From positions 124,001-188,000 of the forward strand of contig NZ_NEXS01000010.1 in assembly GCF_002810445.1 (NCBI RefSeq): DNA of 64,000 nt. The letters are read 5' to 3'. This document shows, in pieces, positions 1 through 8,266 of the stretch (its first letter is position 1; every line of letters begins with the position of its first letter). The notes beneath the pieces were generated by a model. That model saw only the letters and a program-made list of their open reading frames with translations. It was not told the DNA's origin and did no database searches. A program made the position numbers and the translations under genes. This DNA is from Advenella sp. S44 (lineage in GTDB: Bacteria; Pseudomonadota; Gammaproteobacteria; Burkholderiales; Burkholderiaceae_B).

Positions 1-288
1 CGAATATTTCATGCCTTCAGTGCCCATGGCCATGCCGTCTGAAATGGTAGGCGTACCAAACACCTGGGCATTGCCACCTGACGATTCAATGGCTTCGATC
101 GCCGCATCGGCCAGCTTTTGCAGGCCACTGTTACAGGGCGTGATGGTGCTGTAGCCATTGGCCACGCCCACCATGGGTTTGTCGAAATCTTCTTCCTTGT
201 ATCCCAAAGCGTAATACATGGAGCGGTTCGGCGCGCGAGCCGGACCCTGGGTAATATTTGCGGAGCGCAGACGTTTGGATGAGGTCAT
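1..288 (-). CDS. ilvD: dihydroxy-acid dehydratase, N-terminal part (cut by window edge)
   Basis: Dehydrates 2,3-dihydroxy-isovalerate and -methylvalerate in branched-chain amino acid synthesis, using an Fe-S cluster. The 96 visible residues carry the family N-terminus: [16 protein letters not shown] near residues 15-30 and [15 protein letters not shown] with Cys52, a cluster ligand in this family. The ATG at 288 follows an AGGAAGG ribosome site about seven bases upstream. The rest of the gene lies to the left of the window. The reading frame is open to the edge, so there is no sign of damage. Confidence 0.92.
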   Translation of the reverse strand, partial: MTSSKRLRSANITQGPARAPNRSMYYALGYKEEDFDKPMVGVANGYSTITPCNSGLQKLADAAIEAIESSGGNAQVFGTPTISDGMAMGTEGMKYS

Positions 289-452
289 GGCCTTCCTTTT
301 TGGTATGAGGGGGATGAAAAGCCGGCGCGACAGGCCCGGCTTCGTACGATGAACTCAAGTTTACGTCATTGTCGGCCACGCGTCGCGATCGCAGGGCCTG
401 GCTCGCAGAATCGGCCTGCCTGGCCCGGTCAATGTCTTTGACCAAAATCAGA

Positions 453-480
453 GTGACAAGTGACAAGCGGCAAGCAGCAA
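453..480. repeat. four tandem 7-bp units
   Basis: Units at 453, 460, 467 and 474: the first two are identical (GTGACAA), the next two are variants (GCGGCAA, GCAGCAA). They lie in the 450-base stretch between ilvD and the small lipoprotein gene, where I see no coding region. Function unknown; possibly simple slippage. Confidence 0.5.
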
Positions 481-633
481 GCCATGAAATTATATCGATT
501 TTGAATACTCGCGCCGTAACGCTAAATCTGGCCGTGATTCGTTGACTCCATCATGTCAATCGCCCGGGCCGTTTTAATAATTCAATAAATTTTGAACGGT
601 CTGATCACGATTGCAAGGAATCGAGAACCCGTT

Positions 634-663
634 GTGAGATACGGCAACGATGCCATATCTCAC
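634..663. repeat. inverted repeat, 13-bp arms with one mismatch, 4-base loop
   Basis: Arms 634-646 and 651-663 (GTGAGATACGGCA against TGCCATATCTCAC) could fold into a tight hairpin. It lies downstream of the small lipoprotein gene on the minus strand and upstream of ilvD. Neither strand has a U-run after it, so a classical intrinsic terminator is not supported. It could be an RNA-processing or protein-binding site. Confidence 0.45.
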
Positions 664-738
664 CATATGCGGTCTGCAACAGGCCTTGCACTACTGACTT
701 AAGAAGTCTGCATTTGCAACGGACCTGCCGCAATCAGA

Positions 739-960
739 TTATGGCTGTGTTGCAGGCGCTTGTGCGGCGGGCATGGAGTCTGAACCCTGCATTGGCTCAG
801 TAGTTGTAGTGGGAGCGGTTGACTCCATGGGCGCAGTCGCTCCTGCAGTTGGTTCGGTTGTGGCACCGGAATCATAGCCATTGCCTGCACAACCGGCCAG
901 TCCGATCACGCCTGCAACAGTGGCAACCATAAACAGTGAGCGAGTCAATTTTTTCGTCAT
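739..960 (-). CDS. small lipoprotein, Thr/Ala/Pro-rich
   Basis: A 73-residue predicted lipoprotein. Residues 1-23 form a signal peptide (basic MTKKLTR start, hydrophobic stretch) ending in the lipobox LAGC with the lipidated Cys at residue 24. The mature part is only about 50 residues, low in complexity, rich in Thr, Ala, Pro and Met, with no recognisable domain. The frame is open further upstream, but the ATG at 960 is preceded by AAAGGAAAG and puts the signal peptide at the true N-terminus. It stands alone between ilvD and a minus-strand flavoprotein gene. Function not recognised; the low-complexity tail is typical of short outer-membrane lipoproteins. Confidence 0.75.
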   Translation of the reverse strand: MTKKLTRSLFMVATVAGVIGLAGCAGNGYDSGATTEPTAGATAPMESTAPTTTTEPMQGSDSMPAAQAPATQP

Positions 961-1117
961 ATAACTTTCCTTTGAAGATGCGTTTACAAATCTAGCGTCC
1001 CCATTGTTCGCACTTTCAAAGGGCAGGTCATTACAGAGCATCATTAAATACGTGATTTTGTAATCGCAGAAAGCACCGATTTTTCCCGTTTTATTTTGTA
1101 TATGGATGATTCGCAAC

Positions 1118-1149
1118 GAAAAAAGCCGGCAAGAGACCTGAGTGCCGGT
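1118..1149 (-). terminator. intrinsic terminator of the flavoprotein gene
   Basis: Read on the minus strand, a CCGGCA / TGCCGG stem with an 11-12 base loop (1125-1149) is followed by a run of six T (plus-strand A at 1119-1124). It lies about 85 bases after the stop codon at 1234, in the right orientation. Confidence 0.65.
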
Positions 1150-1233
1150 GTCTTACTCTTTAACGATTTAAGAACGAATATACGTAACATTAAGCGTTCA
1201 GCGCGTTTTTTGGCGTGCCAAGAACCTTATTGC

Positions 1234-2052
1234 TCAACGGGTGCCCGTTGTTGCAAAGAAGACCTTTTCGTCGGGATGTGAAACATGAACACCGAAACCG
1301 GTTTCCCCCTGGGCGAGGTCCGGGCGCAGCGTTAACTCCGGAATGCAATAGTCCCCGGCGTTCTGCTTGCGAAACGCAATGGGCTCTGCAGTCCAAAGCG
1401 TATCCAGCCGCTGTCCGAGTTCATCGCACACATTGGCAAACGCCGCAGCATCGATCTTACCCGTGCGGTAGATCACATGCGGTGGCAGCACATCAAAGCC
1501 TGGATAAAACAGAATACCGTGCTGAATGGGAAACAGGATGTCATTGATGGGGCCATTAATGCCACGCGGCTCATAGTGCGACGGCCAGCCACCGGCGGTT
1601 ACCACCAGCATGGCGCGTTTGCCGGCCAGCACCCCTTGCCCGAAACGGTCGCCCCAATGGGTGTCCGAGTGCTCCCCCACGCCGTAGGCAAAACCGTAGG
1701 CATAGACGCGATCGACCCAGCCTTTGAGAATCGCCGGCATTGAATACCACCAAAGCGGAAATTGCAAAATGACCGCATCGGCCCACAGCAGCTTATTTTG
1801 CTCCTGTTCAATGTCGATGCTTTGCGTGCCGTTCTCGAACGCCTGCTTGGAATCATAAGAAGGATCAAAGCGCGCGCCCGGTGTCGGTGAGCGATTGTCC
1901 TGGGGATCCAGTGCCGGCTTCCACTGCATGGCATACAAATCCGAGACCTGGACCGTATGGCCTGCAAGCGCCAGCCGCTGGACAACAAAATTTTTTATCG
2001 ACCCATTCAACGAACGGGGCTCGGGGTGTGCATAAACGACAAGCACATTCAT
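1234..2052 (-). CDS. NAD(P)H:quinone oxidoreductase-like flavodoxin-fold protein
   Basis: A 272-residue protein of the NQO1/MdaB/KefF-like flavodoxin-fold family, which uses FAD or FMN and NAD(P)H for two-electron reduction of quinones or similar compounds. The N-terminus MNVLVVYAHPEPRSLNGS is the phosphate-binding start of the fold. QFPLWWYSMPAILKGWVDRV near residues 98-117 and TAGG near residue 152 are family motifs. Divergently transcribed from the LysR gene at 2142, 89 bases apart, so that regulator probably controls it. A terminator follows at 1118-1149. The substrate cannot be read from the sequence. Confidence 0.85.
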   Translation of the reverse strand: MNVLVVYAHPEPRSLNGSIKNFVVQRLALAGHTVQVSDLYAMQWKPALDPQDNRSPTPGARFDPSYDSKQAFENGTQSIDIEQEQNKLLWADAVILQFPLWWYSMPAILKGWVDRVYAYGFAYGVGEHSDTHWGDRFGQGVLAGKRAMLVVTAGGWPSHYEPRGINGPINDILFPIQHGILFYPGFDVLPPHVIYRTGKIDAAAFANVCDELGQRLDTLWTAEPIAFRKQNAGDYCIPELTLRPDLAQGETGFGVHVSHPDEKVFFATTGTR

Positions 2053-2141
2053 GATGCGGTCCTCTTTTGAAAATGAATACGCATACGATACGGTTTTCTT
2101 CGATATAATAGAAATGAATTTCTTAAATTTCAGGTATTTCC

Positions 2142-3038
2142 ATGAGCAATTCCTTGCGGCGCCTGGATCTAAATTTACTGGTCACGCTGGACGCTCTGCT
2201 GGCCGAGCATAACGTCACCCGGGCAGCCGAGCGCTTGCATCTGGCCCAGCCGACCGTCAGCTTGCAACTTGCCAGATTGCGGGAAACCTTCGGCGATCCG
2301 TTATTGTTGCCGGGACCGCGGGGTATGCGGCCCACCGCCCGTGCCGATCAATTGCGGGAGCCGCTACGACAGGCGCTCGAAGCATTAACGCAGGCCGTGA
2401 CGCCATCGGGTCCATTCGACCCGACCCGAAGCAAGCAAACCTGGCGCGTGGCGGCTTCGGACTACGGCGAAACCAGCATTTTGCTACCAGCGTTGAAAGG
2501 GTTACGTACTAAGGCGCCCAATACGCGCATGGCGATCGTGGCGCTTAATCCCCAGGCGCTGGCCAGTCAGGCAGAACAGGCGCAAATCGATCTTGCGTTT
2601 CACATCAGCTCGGAAGCGCCGCTGCAGCTGCGACGCCGTTCCTTATTTACTGAAACCTATGTCCTCGCAGCGCGTGTGGGCCATCCCGCATTACAAAGTA
2701 CACTAACCGTAGCGCAGTTCTGCAAGCTGGACCATGTCATTGTTTCACCTGACAATGGCGGCTTTCATGGCGTGACCGATACAGCGCTGGCTGCGTGCGG
2801 CCTGGCCCGGCGCGTTGCCCTGTCGGTACCGCATTTTCTGTTTCTTGAGGCAGTGCTGGCCAACACCGATCTGGTGGCGATGGTTCCATCCCGGCTGGTC
2901 AGGCACAATACGGCGCTGCAGGTTGTTGAGTCTCCGCTGGAGGTACCAGGCTTCGAAATGCTCATGCTCTGGCATGAGCGTGTCCATCGCGACCCGTCTC
3001 ATCAATGGTTGCGCGAACATATTGTGCGTTTTTTGTAA
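2142..3038 (+). CDS. LysR-family transcriptional regulator
   Basis: A 298-residue LysR-type regulator. The winged helix-turn-helix occupies residues 5-65 (LDLNLLVTLDALLAEHNVTR, then AAERLHLAQPTVSLQLARLR), followed by a periplasmic-binding-fold effector domain from about residue 95. The pattern LNLL plus FGDPLLLPGPRGMRPT places it in the NodD-like branch. Its divergence from the quinone-reductase-like gene at 2052 suggests that gene is the target. The shared region contains TATAAT at 2104-2109 and a TTTCT/AGAAA inverted repeat overlapping it. Confidence 0.88.
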   Translation: MSNSLRRLDLNLLVTLDALLAEHNVTRAAERLHLAQPTVSLQLARLRETFGDPLLLPGPRGMRPTARADQLREPLRQALEALTQAVTPSGPFDPTRSKQTWRVAASDYGETSILLPALKGLRTKAPNTRMAIVALNPQALASQAEQAQIDLAFHISSEAPLQLRRRSLFTETYVLAARVGHPALQSTLTVAQFCKLDHVIVSPDNGGFHGVTDTALAACGLARRVALSVPHFLFLEAVLANTDLVAMVPSRLVRHNTALQVVESPLEVPGFEMLMLWHERVHRDPSHQWLREHIVRFL

Positions 3039-3150
3039 ACCGCCCAGATTCCTGCAAAGGTAGGCCCGGGCCTGACACAAACCGCAGCAATGTCCTTTGC
3101 TGTCATTCTGAAAAGATATAATTTGCAGACCCACTCTTTGCCGAGAATTT

Positions 3151-3486
3151 ATGTTCAATATCTATCTTATTCTTGCCGTCTCAATCTGTGCCGAGACCCT
3201 TGCCACCACGATGATGAAAGCATCTCACGGATTCACCCGATTAGGTCCGAGCATGGTTGTGGTTATCGGCTACGCCATTTCCTTTTATGGTCTGTCACAG
3301 GTCGTAAAAACGATGAATATCGGCATAGCCTATGCAATCTGGGGCGGCATGGGCATCTTTCTTGTATCGATCATGTCATTCCTCTTTTACAAACAGCGGC
3401 TCGATTTGCCGGCAATTGTGGGTATGCTGTTCATTGCACTTGGCATTATTATCATTCAGCTTTTTTCAAAATCGGTCACGCATTGA
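3151..3486 (+). CDS. small multidrug resistance (SMR) transporter, EmrE-like
   Basis: A 111-residue inner-membrane protein with four hydrophobic segments, the usual length for the SMR family, which exports cationic compounds by proton antiport as a dimer. The essential membrane glutamate is present in AETLATTMMKAS (Glu15, equivalent to EmrE Glu14), and AYAIWGG carries Trp64 (EmrE Trp63). No paired SMR gene is adjacent, so it probably works as a homodimer. It lies 112 bases after the LysR gene on the same strand. Whether it exports drugs, guanidinium or polyamines cannot be decided here. Confidence 0.88.
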   Translation: MFNIYLILAVSICAETLATTMMKASHGFTRLGPSMVVVIGYAISFYGLSQVVKTMNIGIAYAIWGGMGIFLVSIMSFLFYKQRLDLPAIVGMLFIALGIIIIQLFSKSVTH

Positions 3487-3622
3487 GGTGTTGTTGACGG
3501 GGAGCAGAGTCCAACGCAGGAATGGGCAGCGGCCCGAGCCCTCGGCCTTTCTGCGTGGCCCGGATGCGCATCGCGTACCCGGGCCAGCTGCACACCGCAA
3601 ATAGCAGCCAACCAAACCCTGA

Positions 3623-4939
3623 CTACTGGCTGGTGGCCGTGACGCGCCAGACGGTATTGCCTACGTCGTCGGCAAATAGAAGTGCGCCATCATCTGCCTG
3701 AGTCAAACCCACGGGTGCACCGTAGAGTTCTTCCTCGTCTTCGGATACAAAACCGGAGACAACAGACTCCGCTTTTCCTGCCGGCTTGCCTTCACTGAAC
3801 GGAATATAGCTGATCCGATAGCCACTTAGCGGACTTCGGTTCCAGCTGCCATGTTCACTGACAAAGGCGCCGCCACGGTATTTGTCCGGAAGGTTCTGGC
3901 CAGTATAAAAGTGCACGCCGAGGGGCGCCACATGCGAGCCAAGCGAGTAGTCGGGAACGATCGCTTTGCTGACAAGGTCTGGGCGCTGAGGCTTGACACG
4001 GGTATCGATATGCTGACCGAAGTAGCTATAAGGCCAGCCGTAAAAGCCCCCATCCTTTACCGAAGTGATGTAATCAGGAACCAGGTCTGGTCCGATCTCA
4101 TCGCGTTCGTTGACAATTGCCCAGAGCGCTCCCGACTCGGGTTCCCAGTCCAGCCCGGTGGGATTGCGCAGACCAGAGGCGAAGATCCGGCTTGCGCCAC
4201 TATCGACATCAACCTCCAGGACGGCGGCACGACGATACTCTACGGCCAGGCCGTTCTCGGTAATATTGCTGTTAGACCCCACGCCAACATACAGTTTTGT
4301 GCCATCGGCGCTGGCAAGCAGCGCCTTTGTCCAGTGATGATTAACCGTGTCGGGTAAATCGGTGAACTCGGCGCCGGGATCCGACATACGCGTCTCGCCT
4401 GGCACATACCGGTACTTCATGATATTGCCGGTATTGGCAACGTACAAATTCTCACCAATCAGTTGTACACCGAATGGTGAATCCAGATTTTCCAGGAAAG
4501 TGTGCTTCTCCCATTCGCCAGACGTGCCATTGTGTCGCAATAGCGTAATCCGGTTTCCGCCTTTACCGCTCTTGCCCGAGCGCCCCATGATCTGGCTGGC
4601 AAAGAGTTTTTTCGGGGCGGTCACAGGTGCTGTACCCGGTGAGTTTGACTCTACGACCAGTACATCACCATTGGGCAACGTATACAGTTGCCTCGGATGT
4701 AGCAGGTCACTGGCGATCTTTTCGATCTGCAAGCCGCTGGCCACAACAGGGTTCTTGTCTGCCGGCCAGCCAACGCCTTCGGGCACTTGCATGGGCGGCG
4801 AAAAAAAGCTTTGTGGTTCGGGCAGTGAAGGATTGGCGCCAAGCTGATCGTCCGGGCCCATCTTCGCCTTGTCATCGCAGGCGGTCAGCAATACACTGAG
4901 CGCCACGGCTAACGGTATACCCCATTTGACCTTAGACAT
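3623..4939 (-). CDS. sorbosone dehydrogenase-family (PQQ-type beta-propeller) lipoprotein
   Basis: A 438-residue exported protein of the glucose/sorbosone dehydrogenase beta-propeller family. Members oxidise sugars with PQQ, though many paralogues have unknown substrates. The start at 4939 gives a signal peptide ending in the lipobox LLTAC (Cys near residue 21), so it is probably outer-membrane anchored. Family features include ASGLRNPTGLDWEPESGALW, the YGWPYSYFGQH segment and GAFVSEHGSWNRS. The start overlaps the stop of the upstream membrane gene (4932-5372) by 8 bases, indicating translational coupling. I see no PQQ synthesis genes in the window. Confidence 0.85.
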   Translation of the reverse strand: MSKVKWGIPLAVALSVLLTACDDKAKMGPDDQLGANPSLPEPQSFFSPPMQVPEGVGWPADKNPVVASGLQIEKIASDLLHPRQLYTLPNGDVLVVESNSPGTAPVTAPKKLFASQIMGRSGKSGKGGNRITLLRHNGTSGEWEKHTFLENLDSPFGVQLIGENLYVANTGNIMKYRYVPGETRMSDPGAEFTDLPDTVNHHWTKALLASADGTKLYVGVGSNSNITENGLAVEYRRAAVLEVDVDSGASRIFASGLRNPTGLDWEPESGALWAIVNERDEIGPDLVPDYITSVKDGGFYGWPYSYFGQHIDTRVKPQRPDLVSKAIVPDYSLGSHVAPLGVHFYTGQNLPDKYRGGAFVSEHGSWNRSPLSGYRISYIPFSEGKPAGKAESVVSGFVSEDEEELYGAPVGLTQADDGALLFADDVGNTVWRVTATSQ

Positions 4940-5372
4940 GATTAACCCTCCGTGGCGCATAAAACGTCGAAGCGATGATGAGCGACAGCGCAATGCACAC
5001 GACCGTAATAACAGACAGAATCAAACCCCAAGGCATGACTGCATACGCGTCACGGCTATGGACAAACGCGTTGAGAATGGCCGCCACGATTCCAATGAGA
5101 TTGAGACCGAAATCGAGCTTTTCTGCGCCCAGCACCAGTCTGCCTCGCGGGATCCACACATGAACCAGGTTGATGATGCGTGGAATGATGGCAAAGAACA
5201 GACCGAGGGTAATGAGCCATGCTGCGCTTTTACTCCACATCATTTCGGCTGTCTGGAAATACACGGCATCAAAGATTAATGCCGCAACGAAGAATCCGAA
5301 AGGAACCGGATTGAGCAACTGATAAATGGAATTAGCCAATGCTGACTGTGGCCGCTGTATTGGAGCAGTCAT
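4932..5372 (-). CDS. DUF2231-like membrane protein
   Basis: A 146-residue protein with about four membrane-spanning segments, resembling DUF2231 proteins that often sit beside sorbosone dehydrogenase-like lipoproteins. The ATG at 5372 is preferred: GAGGAGG lies five bases upstream, whereas the GTG two codons earlier falls inside that ribosome site. It forms an operon with the downstream propeller lipoprotein through an 8-base overlap. A role in passing electrons to or from the lipoprotein is plausible but is inference only; no heme-ligand pattern is obvious. Confidence 0.75.
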   Translation of the reverse strand: MTAPIQRPQSALANSIYQLLNPVPFGFFVAALIFDAVYFQTAEMMWSKSAAWLITLGLFFAIIPRIINLVHVWIPRGRLVLGAEKLDFGLNLIGIVAAILNAFVHSRDAYAVMPWGLILSVITVVCIALSLIIASTFYAPRRVNHV

Positions 5373-5528
5373 AAACACCTCCTCTTTACAAGTTCTTCAC
5401 AAGTAATAGCCGCTTTTGATCGCTTGGCAAACGGACCCGGGAGAGCAAAAGACGCGATCACAGTTGTTATTCGAACATACTTGACGGTGATTATCAACGA
5501 AATATGTTTTAAATTTAGTTGCCTGCAT

Positions 5529-5783
5529 GCCAGGCTGGCCGACCACGGCGCTGCGGGCAATAGGGATCTCTTGGATTGTCGGGGCGTCGCTGCCCCGGTA
5601 CCGGAGCGAGGTGACCGGTTTAACGTCTCCAAAACGATGGTTCCAGCCCAGCATTCCTGACACTTTTACGGCAGTATCCGAGTCGTTTCCAAATGTGCTT
5701 GATATTCTTGCACCCCGCGTACCGGAAATGACATTAGTCGATTTACACTTGCCAGACACTACGCTGTCGTCGCCCTCTTCCAC
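5529..5783 (-). pseudogene. remnant of an autotransporter beta-barrel domain
   Basis: About 85 residues on the minus strand resemble the C-terminal barrel of type V autotransporters: GARISSTFGND, then VSGMLGWNHRFGDVKPVTSL and APTIQEIPIARSAVVG, where the family usually has a WRHAFGDV-like strand and an IARDAL-like strand. The match stops near 5529, and what follows in frame is unrelated. No passenger domain, start or final barrel strand is present nearby. The roughly 500 bases between 5373 and 5878 hold nothing else that I recognise. Most likely a decayed fragment. Confidence 0.55.
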
Positions 5784-5878
5784 GAATGAACGAGTTCGGC
5801 TTATCGCTACTGACTGCGGTTATTGGGCTGTGGCCCAACTGCCCGTCCCCATGCGTCGCATGAAAATGAATCAATGCC

Positions 5879-6922
5879 CTACTGCGGGGGGATCATATCA
5901 GGGGCTTCTGCAGCAGGCAGATGGGCCGCAGTCAAATAATCCGGGTACTGTTCACGTCGCAAGGGTGGCAAATTAGAGATCCGCGGAATAGTCACTTCAG
6001 CAGCTTTATGCAGGTGAATGCGCAACGCTTTCGCAGCACGTTCTGGATCTTGCTCCTTCAAAGCAGTCAGAACCGACAGGTGTTGCAGCATAGACTGTCT
6101 GATTTGTTCAGAATCATCATATCGCTCGATCGTGTAGTGCGTGGCAATGAGAGGCATCTGGCTTTCCTGGATCACCTTAACCATTTGACGGTTTGGGCAC
6201 AGATGTATAAGGTCCATATGCAGGTCATGCTCGATCTGGTCAAAAATTGATGCAGTCAACTGTTCTGGTGCCCGGATACTAGCTGCCAGTCGACGCCAAC
6301 ACGCTTCGATATGCCGCATATTCATAAACGGATAGGCAAGCAGCAAGGCCTCGGGTTCTAGCAAGATGCGTAATGCGTAATGTTCTTTGGCCTTTGCTGG
6401 TGTCAACGCTTCCACATACCAGCGAGCATTGCGATCGCGAGACACGACTCCGCTCTTCTCAAGGCGCGTCAGCACATCATGTGCCACCGTACGACTAATA
6501 CCATAATGAATTGCCATAGCCGACTGACTGACCCAGAAACGGCCAAAGGCCATGCATGAAGAAATTGACTTTTCGGCGCTTGGATAAATGCGATCTGCCG
6601 CCGTCAATGACTCAAGGTGCTCCTGGTCAGTCTCGCCAAGGGTTAATCCGGCATCGTGCAAATCCATGCGCAACGGCCTGGGCGACATGTCTCCGTAGCT
6701 GACCAGCCATCCGCGACCGGCATGCGCCAGGACGAAGCCGTCCTCGGCCAGACGCTGCAAGGCAACGCGCACTGGCGTACGGCTCACTGTGAGCGCCTTG
6801 GCCAAATTGACTTCTCCCAACACCAGTCCTTCTGGCAAACGTTGATCTTCAATGTGTCGATGCAACAAGCGATAGATGGTGTCAGCCAGAAGTGGCGGGG
6901 TTGGAGCGTTAATACGTTTCAT
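5879..6922 (-). CDS. GntR/FadR-type regulator with two winged-helix domains
   Basis: A 347-residue regulator with unusual architecture. The first winged helix-turn-helix spans about residues 10-75 (LAKALTVSRTPVRVALQRLA). A second helix-turn-helix-like segment lies at about 130-175 (FWVSQSAMAIHYGISRTVAH, then a DVLTRLEKSGVV wing). An all-helical FCD ligand domain follows from about 180 (EHYALRILLEPEALLLAYP). Ordinary FCD regulators are 220-250 residues with one DNA-binding domain. It is divergent from the acid-sugar operon beginning at 7133 and probably controls it in response to the sugar acid or a breakdown product. Confidence 0.82.
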   Translation of the reverse strand: MKRINAPTPPLLADTIYRLLHRHIEDQRLPEGLVLGEVNLAKALTVSRTPVRVALQRLAEDGFVLAHAGRGWLVSYGDMSPRPLRMDLHDAGLTLGETDQEHLESLTAADRIYPSAEKSISSCMAFGRFWVSQSAMAIHYGISRTVAHDVLTRLEKSGVVSRDRNARWYVEALTPAKAKEHYALRILLEPEALLLAYPFMNMRHIEACWRRLAASIRAPEQLTASIFDQIEHDLHMDLIHLCPNRQMVKVIQESQMPLIATHYTIERYDDSEQIRQSMLQHLSVLTALKEQDPERAAKALRIHLHKAAEVTIPRISNLPPLRREQYPDYLTAAHLPAAEAPDMIPPQ

Positions 6923-6969
6923 TAAAGGCTTCGCTATCAGGCGACGATGTGGTTCTTAAGACATATTGG

Positions 6970-7067
6970 TATGTTGCATGCTGAATCTTATATAACTTTC
7001 GTCGATTTGCGAATAAATAGGGAAATTACCTAGTGTTTTCTATCCACTCATTAATGTATGTTGCATG
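6970..7067. promoter_or_regulatory. divergent regulatory region with a repeated 11-mer
   Basis: The 210 bases between the GntR gene and the dehydratase operon contain TATGTTGCATG at 6970-6980 and again at 7057-7067. The second copy sits within ATGTA-N14-TACAT (7055-7078). Two same-orientation copies about 87 bases apart in a divergent promoter region are candidate operators for the double-winged-helix regulator. Confidence 0.45.
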
Positions 7068-7132
7068 TAAAGTACATTAATGACGTATATTAGCAGCACT
7101 TTTTAACGGCCCCCGAGGCACGGAATCGCTAA

Positions 7133-8236
7133 ATGGCAAAAATTGTTTCAGTTGAAGTGTTAATTGTGAATCTTCAACCCAAGGTTGTTCGCACTGACGC
7201 AGTCCAGAGCTTTGAATGCCAGGAAACACCAATGGTCCGCATTCAGGACGAAGACGGTGTTGTTGGGACAGGGTATAGCTATACCATTGGCACTGGAGGT
7301 TCATCGGTGTTCAAATTATTGGACGACCATTTGGCGCCAATGCTAATCGGACGCGATGCTGCCAACGTTGAAAAATTATGGCGTGAACTTTTTTACCGCG
7401 TGCACGCGACCACCGTTGGTGCACTGACGTCTATTGCCTTGGCAGCGATTGACACGGCCTTGTGGGATTTGCGCGCACGTAAGGCGCACTTGCCTTTGCA
7501 CCAGATAGCCGGAGGCGCCAAGGCCAGCATTCCGCTTTACTACACTGAAGGTGGATGGCTGCATCTTGAACAGGCCGAACTGGTAGAAGAGGCAGTTCGT
7601 GCCAAAGCTGCAGGTTTTGGTGGCGCCAAACTCAAAATCGGTCGCAAGCACGTGGCCGAGGATGTACGACGAATTACCGCTGTGCGGGAGGCTGTCGGCG
7701 ATGAATGGGACATTATGACGGACGCCAACCAGGGCTTCAGTCTGGACGAAGCCATTCGTCGCGCACGTAGTTTCGAAGCCTTGGATATCGCGTGGTTCGA
7801 GGAACCCATTCACGCCGATGATGTCGGTGCCCATCGTCGGCTTTGCGCGTCAACCAGCATACCGATAGCAGTGGGCGAGTCCATGTATAGTCTTTCACAA
7901 TTCAAAGACTATTTGCAACAGGGAGCTTGTTCTATTGTGCAGGTTGACGTCGCACGCATCGGCGGAATCACCCCCTGGCTCAAGGTGGCACATCTGGCGG
8001 AGGCATTCAATGTGCCCGTGTGCCCTCATTTCCTGATGGAGATTCACGTCGCGTTATGTTGCGCCGTGCCAAATAGCCGATGGCTCGAGTTCATCCCACA
8101 ACTCGATTTAGTGACCAATAAAGGTATGCGCGTAGAAAACGGGGTCGCTATTCCATCATCCGAACCGGGCCTGGGAATCGATTGGGATTGGGACCGACTG
8201 CAATCACAGTTTGTACATAGCAAGCTGCATCGCTGA
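7133..8236 (+). CDS. mandelate racemase/muconate lactonizing enzyme-family protein (acid-sugar dehydratase or racemase)
   Basis: A 367-residue enolase-superfamily enzyme. The family abstracts a proton alpha to a carboxylate, with Mg2+ stabilising the enolate. The N-terminal capping domain covers about residues 1-125, the barrel the rest. Visible catalytic features are a KLK base motif (Lys166, Lys168), metal-ligand candidates Asp197, Glu223 and Glu249 (MTDAN, WFEEP, VGES), and His299 in CPHF. The KxK plus His pattern fits the mandelate racemase branch, many of which dehydrate aldonic acids. First gene of an operon with an MFS transporter (30-base gap) and an Ldh-family oxidoreductase, so the substrate is probably a sugar acid or hydroxy acid. 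Confidence 0.88.
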   Translation: MAKIVSVEVLIVNLQPKVVRTDAVQSFECQETPMVRIQDEDGVVGTGYSYTIGTGGSSVFKLLDDHLAPMLIGRDAANVEKLWRELFYRVHATTVGALTSIALAAIDTALWDLRARKAHLPLHQIAGGAKASIPLYYTEGGWLHLEQAELVEEAVRAKAAGFGGAKLKIGRKHVAEDVRRITAVREAVGDEWDIMTDANQGFSLDEAIRRARSFEALDIAWFEEPIHADDVGAHRRLCASTSIPIAVGESMYSLSQFKDYLQQGACSIVQVDVARIGGITPWLKVAHLAEAFNVPVCPHFLMEIHVALCCAVPNSRWLEFIPQLDLVTNKGMRVENGVAIPSSEPGLGIDWDWDRLQSQFVHSKLHR

Positions 8237-8266
8237 TTCTGAAAACCGGATAACGACGGAGACCCC

